This document shows positions 61,014 to 64,000 of a stretch of DNA of 64,000 bases, piece after piece (positions within the stretch are counted from its first letter, which is position 1; the number at the start of each line of letters is the position of its first letter). The notes under the pieces are model-generated. The model was not told the origin of the DNA. It ran no database searches and saw nothing but the letters and a program-made list of their open reading frames with translations. The stretch lies in assembly GCA_020849765.1 (NCBI GenBank), contig JADLAY010000055.1, forward strand, positions 1 to 64,000, read 5' to 3'. The DNA is from Anaerolineae bacterium. Its GTDB lineage: Bacteria; Chloroflexota; Anaerolineae; Aggregatilineales; Phototrophicaceae. The position numbers and the translations under genes are program-made.

Positions 61014-61268
61014 TCAGGTCGTCTCGCCGGGATTGATGCGGATGACCCAGACCAGTGTCATGCCCAGGTCGCGCACCTTCCTGAGCAGGCCGTGCAGCGC
61101 CGCCTGATCGACGACCGGGCCGGTGAGGAGTGTGTCCCCGTTATTTTCCTGAGTGGCGGTCAAGCCCTCGAACCAGTCCATCCATTCATCCCCCAGGTGT
61201 CCTTCGATCCGGATCTGGTAGACCGTCGGCCGGTCTCGATGTGCCTGGGGCGGGTGCTTGTCAGCCAT
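61014..61268 (-). CDS. Small conserved soluble protein, function unknown
   Basis: This 84-residue protein has a conserved look: TVYQIRIEGHLGDEWMDWFEGLTATQENNGDTLLTGPVVDQAALHGLLRKVRDLGMTL. The pattern recurs next to oxidoreductase or DUF4386 clusters in Chloroflexi and Actinobacteria, as far as I recall. A GGAAGTAAGGT sequence precedes the ATG. Confidence 0.8.
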   Translation of the reverse strand: MADKHPPQAHRDRPTVYQIRIEGHLGDEWMDWFEGLTATQENNGDTLLTGPVVDQAALHGLLRKVRDLGMTLVWVIRINPGETT

Positions 61269-61332
61269 ACCTTACTTCCTGACGGCGAGCCGGATGAGAC
61301 AGTCGCCCATCTCACCCGGCCCGTCAGTCGAG

Positions 61333-62580
61333 CTAGAAACCCTGGGCGTCGTAGTCCACGCCGACGAACTGGGCGGCGTCCGGCGCGAGCGCCGCTGCGG
61401 CGCCCGCATCATCCTTCAGTTCCGCCAGCAGGAAGGCCGTGGTGAAGTGGTTGATCAGGTCGTGAGCACGATCCATGTCCCAGACCGGGTCGGAGCAGAA
61501 GCTGTAGAAGCCGATTTCGGCGAAGAAGGGCAGCGCTTCGCAGGACGAGCCGAAAATCATGTGCTCGCCGTTCTCCAGGCCGACGCGGACCTTGGTCTCG
61601 CTGGAGACGTCCTCGTAGGTCGGGTAGGTGCCCCACATGTAGGGCGTGCCGGTGTCCGCGGTGCCGCCAATCGCCATCACGGGCACGGTGATTTCCGCCA
61701 GGCCCGCCTCGTTGAAGAAGAAGGCATCGCCCGCCATTGGCACAATCGCGTCGACGCGCTCGTCGCCCATCGAAGGCCACAGCCCTTCCGGCACGCCATC
61801 CAGCCCGGCCAGTTCGGCCATGTCCGGCGCAAACGGCAGCAGCGCATCGCACAGCCAGGCGCTTTCGTCGCCCGCTTCACGCGCCGGGGCGCACAGTTCC
61901 TCGAAGGCGGCGAAGTCGTAACGCGCACCCGCCATCGCCAGCGTCGTGTAGCCGCCGTAGGAGTGGCCGATCACGGCGACGGTCTCGGTGTTGGTCAGGC
62001 CTTCGAGATCACCACCGGCCTCAGCCTGGACTTCGACGTAATCGAGCACAGCGATTACTTCCTGCGGGCGGTGGATCGGCGGCTGCCACAGTTCGGGCGC
62101 TGCCATGCTGATCACTTCGCGATGTTCCGGCGAGACGACGACGAAGCCATAAGATGCGAGGTGTTCGGCCATCCAGGCGTAGGTCGTGCTGCCGAGGGCG
62201 AGGCCGGGCGACAGGACGACGAGCGGGTAGGGAGTCTCCGCCAGTTCATACGGTGCGTCACTGATCGCGTGCCCGGCGATGGTGACAGGAACGTCCACCA
62301 TTTCCGCGAATTTGACTTCATAGTCGTAAGTGATGGCTTCTTCAGCGCCCGCGTCGTTGAGCGCCGGGTACCACATCGTCAGGGCGAGCGGGCCGTCGGC
62401 GTCGATCTCCAGGCTGCGCGCGCCGACCGCATGCGGGCCGCGCACACCGTAGGCCGGGGCGTCCGGGCGGTAGCCGCTGCTCGCGGCGGCCATGTCATCC
62501 TGGGCCAGGGCGCTCGTCGGCAGCAGGGCGAGCGCGAACAGCAAAAGCAGGGTCAGAACCAGGGGTTTGCGATACGACAT
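61333..62580 (-). CDS. Secreted alpha/beta hydrolase, PAF-acetylhydrolase-like
   Basis: This 415-residue exported hydrolase has a signal peptide (1-26, ALA-QD), oxyanion region YPLVVLSPGLALG, the nucleophile S207 in GHSYGG and a probable catalytic His in GLENGEHMIFGSS. VGARSLEIDADGPLALTMWYPA is the N-terminal signature of the platelet-activating-factor acetylhydrolase / dienelactone-hydrolase-like group. It likely hydrolyses lipid or polyester esters outside the cell. First gene after a spacer with twin hairpins. Confidence 0.88.
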   Translation of the reverse strand: MSYRKPLVLTLLLLFALALLPTSALAQDDMAAASSGYRPDAPAYGVRGPHAVGARSLEIDADGPLALTMWYPALNDAGAEEAITYDYEVKFAEMVDVPVTIAGHAISDAPYELAETPYPLVVLSPGLALGSTTYAWMAEHLASYGFVVVSPEHREVISMAAPELWQPPIHRPQEVIAVLDYVEVQAEAGGDLEGLTNTETVAVIGHSYGGYTTLAMAGARYDFAAFEELCAPAREAGDESAWLCDALLPFAPDMAELAGLDGVPEGLWPSMGDERVDAIVPMAGDAFFFNEAGLAEITVPVMAIGGTADTGTPYMWGTYPTYEDVSSETKVRVGLENGEHMIFGSSCEALPFFAEIGFYSFCSDPVWDMDRAHDLINHFTTAFLLAELKDDAGAAAALAPDAAQFVGVDYDAQGF

Positions 62581-62709
62581 CTCTCGAACCTTTCGGCGTG
62601 TGAAAACGATGTCGTAAGCGTATGCGCGCGGCGGTATTGCCGTGAAGCTACTTAAGTATTGTTCGGGGTGTAGTCGGGTGTTGAGCAGGGTGTGGATGGA
62701 AAAGGCAGC

Positions 62710-62767
62710 GGACGCCCCACGGGGCGTCCCTACGAACGGACATGTAGGGACGAGGCGTGCCTCGTCC
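62710..62767. repeat. Twin GTAGGGACG-type hairpins
   Basis: GGACGCCCC-ac-GGGGCGTCC (62710-62729) and GGACGAGGC-gt-GCCTCGTCC (62748-62767), both with perfect 9-bp stems of different sequence. They lie between the LuxR stop and the hydrolase start and may terminate the regulator transcript. Confidence 0.8.
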
Positions 62768-62790
62768 GAGATTTCACGATCGATTGATCG

Positions 62791-64000
62791 TCACGCCTCC
62801 AGCAGCCCCAATTCGCGGGCGCGGGCGACGGCTTCGGTGCGGCGCTGGACGTGGAGCTTGTCGAAGATGATCCGGTTGTGGCCCTTGACGGTGCTCAGCG
62901 CCAGGAAGAGCCGCTCGGCGATCTCGCTGTTGGAGAGGCCCTGCGCGATCAATTGGAGCACTTCAAGTTCGCGCTCACTTAGGGGATCGATCAGGGGCTG
63001 CGCGGCGGCGGAGGAGGATCGGGCGCCGGGCTGCGATTCGGTCTCGAAGGCGGCCAGCAGCCTGCTCGCGTAATCCGGGTGGATACCGCGCCCCAACGCC
63101 TCGGCGAGCAGCCGCTGCATGGGATCACCCTCGTCGACGAAGCTGCGCACGTAGCCCTCCGGCTCGGCCAGCGCGAGGGCGCGCTCCAACGGCATGAGCG
63201 CCACGTCGACATGGCCTTGCGCCTCGTGGCTGAGCGCCAGCAGCAACAGGATCTCGATGGCAGTGCCCAGTCTGCCGCCTTCCTCTGCCGCGGCCAACAG
63301 CCGGTCGAGCAGGGTGGTTGCGTCATGAATCGCACGTTCGTCGCCGTCGCGCCGGTACTGCGCGATCAGGACGCGGGCCAGCGTGATGTGCTCGAATTCG
63401 CGCAGATAGCTGAGCGCATCGTCGGCAGCCAGCGCCCACTTGCGCGCCCAGGCTTGCGCCTCGGCCAGCCGCCCCTGCAGGAGCCAGACGCGGGCGCGCA
63501 TGGCCGGGATTGGGCGCACATCCGGCATCGGCGTCCGGTAGTAGACGTGCTCCGCCTCGTTCAGCAGCGCCAAGGCGTCGTCCAACTCGCGCCGCGTCAG
63601 GTGCATCCGTGCCCTGGCGATGTACATGCGATGCTGCCAGTCCGGCAGCCCGGCGCGCTCGCCGAGTTCCTCGCCACGCTGAAGGACGTCGTCGGCGGCG
63701 TCGAGCTCGTTCCACTCGCGATGCAGCGCCGCCAGGCTGAGGTACAGATCCGCGGTCGCGCCAGGGATCGGCTCGCCCTGTTCGAGCGCGATGCGCAGGG
63801 CCTGCTCGTAAGTGCGCTGCGCGTCACGCAGGCGCCCCTGCGCGATCCGGATCGGCCCCATCCCGACCGTGCAGCTATTGGCGAAGGCGATGTTGCCGGA
63901 GGTGTAGAAGTTGGTCATCGCCTCGGCCATGTAGCGGTGGCCCGCTTCCAGGTCGCCGATCGACCAGTGTGCGAGCGAGAGCAGCCCGTCGATCTGCCCG
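62791..64000 (-). CDS. LAL/LuxR-type regulator with TPR-like repeats (5' end outside window)
   Basis: The C-terminal 403 codons are present; the frame is open to the window edge (GQIDGLLSLAHWSIGDLEAG...), so the ATP-binding part and start lie beyond 64000. Visible are TPR/MalT-like helical repeats and, at the C-terminus, a LuxR helix-turn-helix: LSERELEVLQLIAQGLSNSEIAERLFLALSTVKGHNRIIFDKLHVQRRTEAVARAREL. Proteins of this class activate transcription on binding a ligand and ATP. It sits at the head of the minus-strand run and may control it (inference). Confidence 0.93.
   Translation of the reverse strand, partial: GQIDGLLSLAHWSIGDLEAGHRYMAEAMTNFYTSGNIAFANSCTVGMGPIRIAQGRLRDAQRTYEQALRIALEQGEPIPGATADLYLSLAALHREWNELDAADDVLQRGEELGERAGLPDWQHRMYIARARMHLTRRELDDALALLNEAEHVYYRTPMPDVRPIPAMRARVWLLQGRLAEAQAWARKWALAADDALSYLREFEHITLARVLIAQYRRDGDERAIHDATTLLDRLLAAAEEGGRLGTAIEILLLLALSHEAQGHVDVALMPLERALALAEPEGYVRSFVDEGDPMQRLLAEALGRGIHPDYASRLLAAFETESQPGARSSSAAAQPLIDPLSERELEVLQLIAQGLSNSEIAERLFLALSTVKGHNRIIFDKLHVQRRTEAVARARELGLLEA

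Overview
The window is G+C-rich, densely coded and bacterial. I infer Chloroflexota (Anaerolineae-like). The evidence is a SufCBD set, an LCP protein next to a Thr/Pro-rich LysM protein, F420-type oxidoreductases (DUF385 and LLM families), a LAL/LuxR regulator, DUF4386 and alpha-alpha-toroid proteins, and intergenic repeats of heptamer words and short hairpins. No IS element, integrase, CRISPR array or rRNA was found. One tRNA is present, tRNA-His(GUG).

Layout. 1-3.5 kb: a 686-aa membrane protein framed by a ~350-bp imperfect inverted repeat, then a GlsB/YeaQ protein. 3.9-12.4 kb: a 1114-aa membrane/GAF/coiled-coil histidine kinase that lacks the phospho-acceptor His, a membrane-anchored Thr/Pro-rich LysM protein, a DUF385 nitroreductase-like protein, an LCP glycan ligase and a small lipoprotein. 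12.4-18.4 kb: a HAMP histidine kinase with three stand-alone receivers on the minus strand, an aldo/keto reductase and a PAS-PAS histidine kinase. 18.5-24.1 kb: tRNA-His, a methyltransferase, two large secreted proteins and a glycerophosphodiesterase. 24.3-27.0 kb: a 7TM-PAS histidine kinase with two receivers. 27-31 kb: a Rieske protein, a YgjV-like protein, an alpha-alpha-toroid protein, and TetR with a DUF6544 gene behind paired operators. 31.4-36.3 kb: sufCBD with a clear promoter and terminator, plus a DUF59/SufT-like gene. 36.5-47.6 kb: a di-haem peroxidase, a GT-C-like glycosyltransferase, a HEAT-repeat protein, an aldo/keto reductase, an LLM oxidoreductase, PadR with a membrane protein (promoter and operator visible), an inhibitory-type serpin and a GNAT. 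47.9-50.0 kb: a four-domain cell-wall hydrolase. 50.4-53.4 kb: an arsenic block (arsR, thioredoxin-like, ArsP-type permease, ACR3) with two matching operators. 53.5-64 kb: a minus-strand run with three paralogous MDR reductases, many small membrane proteins, a broken gene, a truncated DUF4386 copy, a secreted alpha/beta hydrolase and a LAL/LuxR regulator cut by the window end.

The themes are signal transduction (four kinases, five lone receivers), envelope construction and turnover, and redox/metal handling. The most unusual signals are non-coding. One is a set of 7-bp-period degenerate repeats. Another is a family of hairpins with constant TAGCC...GGC ends but different, mutually compensating stems. 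A third is paired inverted repeats that enclose single genes. The most unusual protein signals are the His-less kinase, the shared GE-x-x-W tails of three receivers, and the signal-less peptidase M23 fusion.
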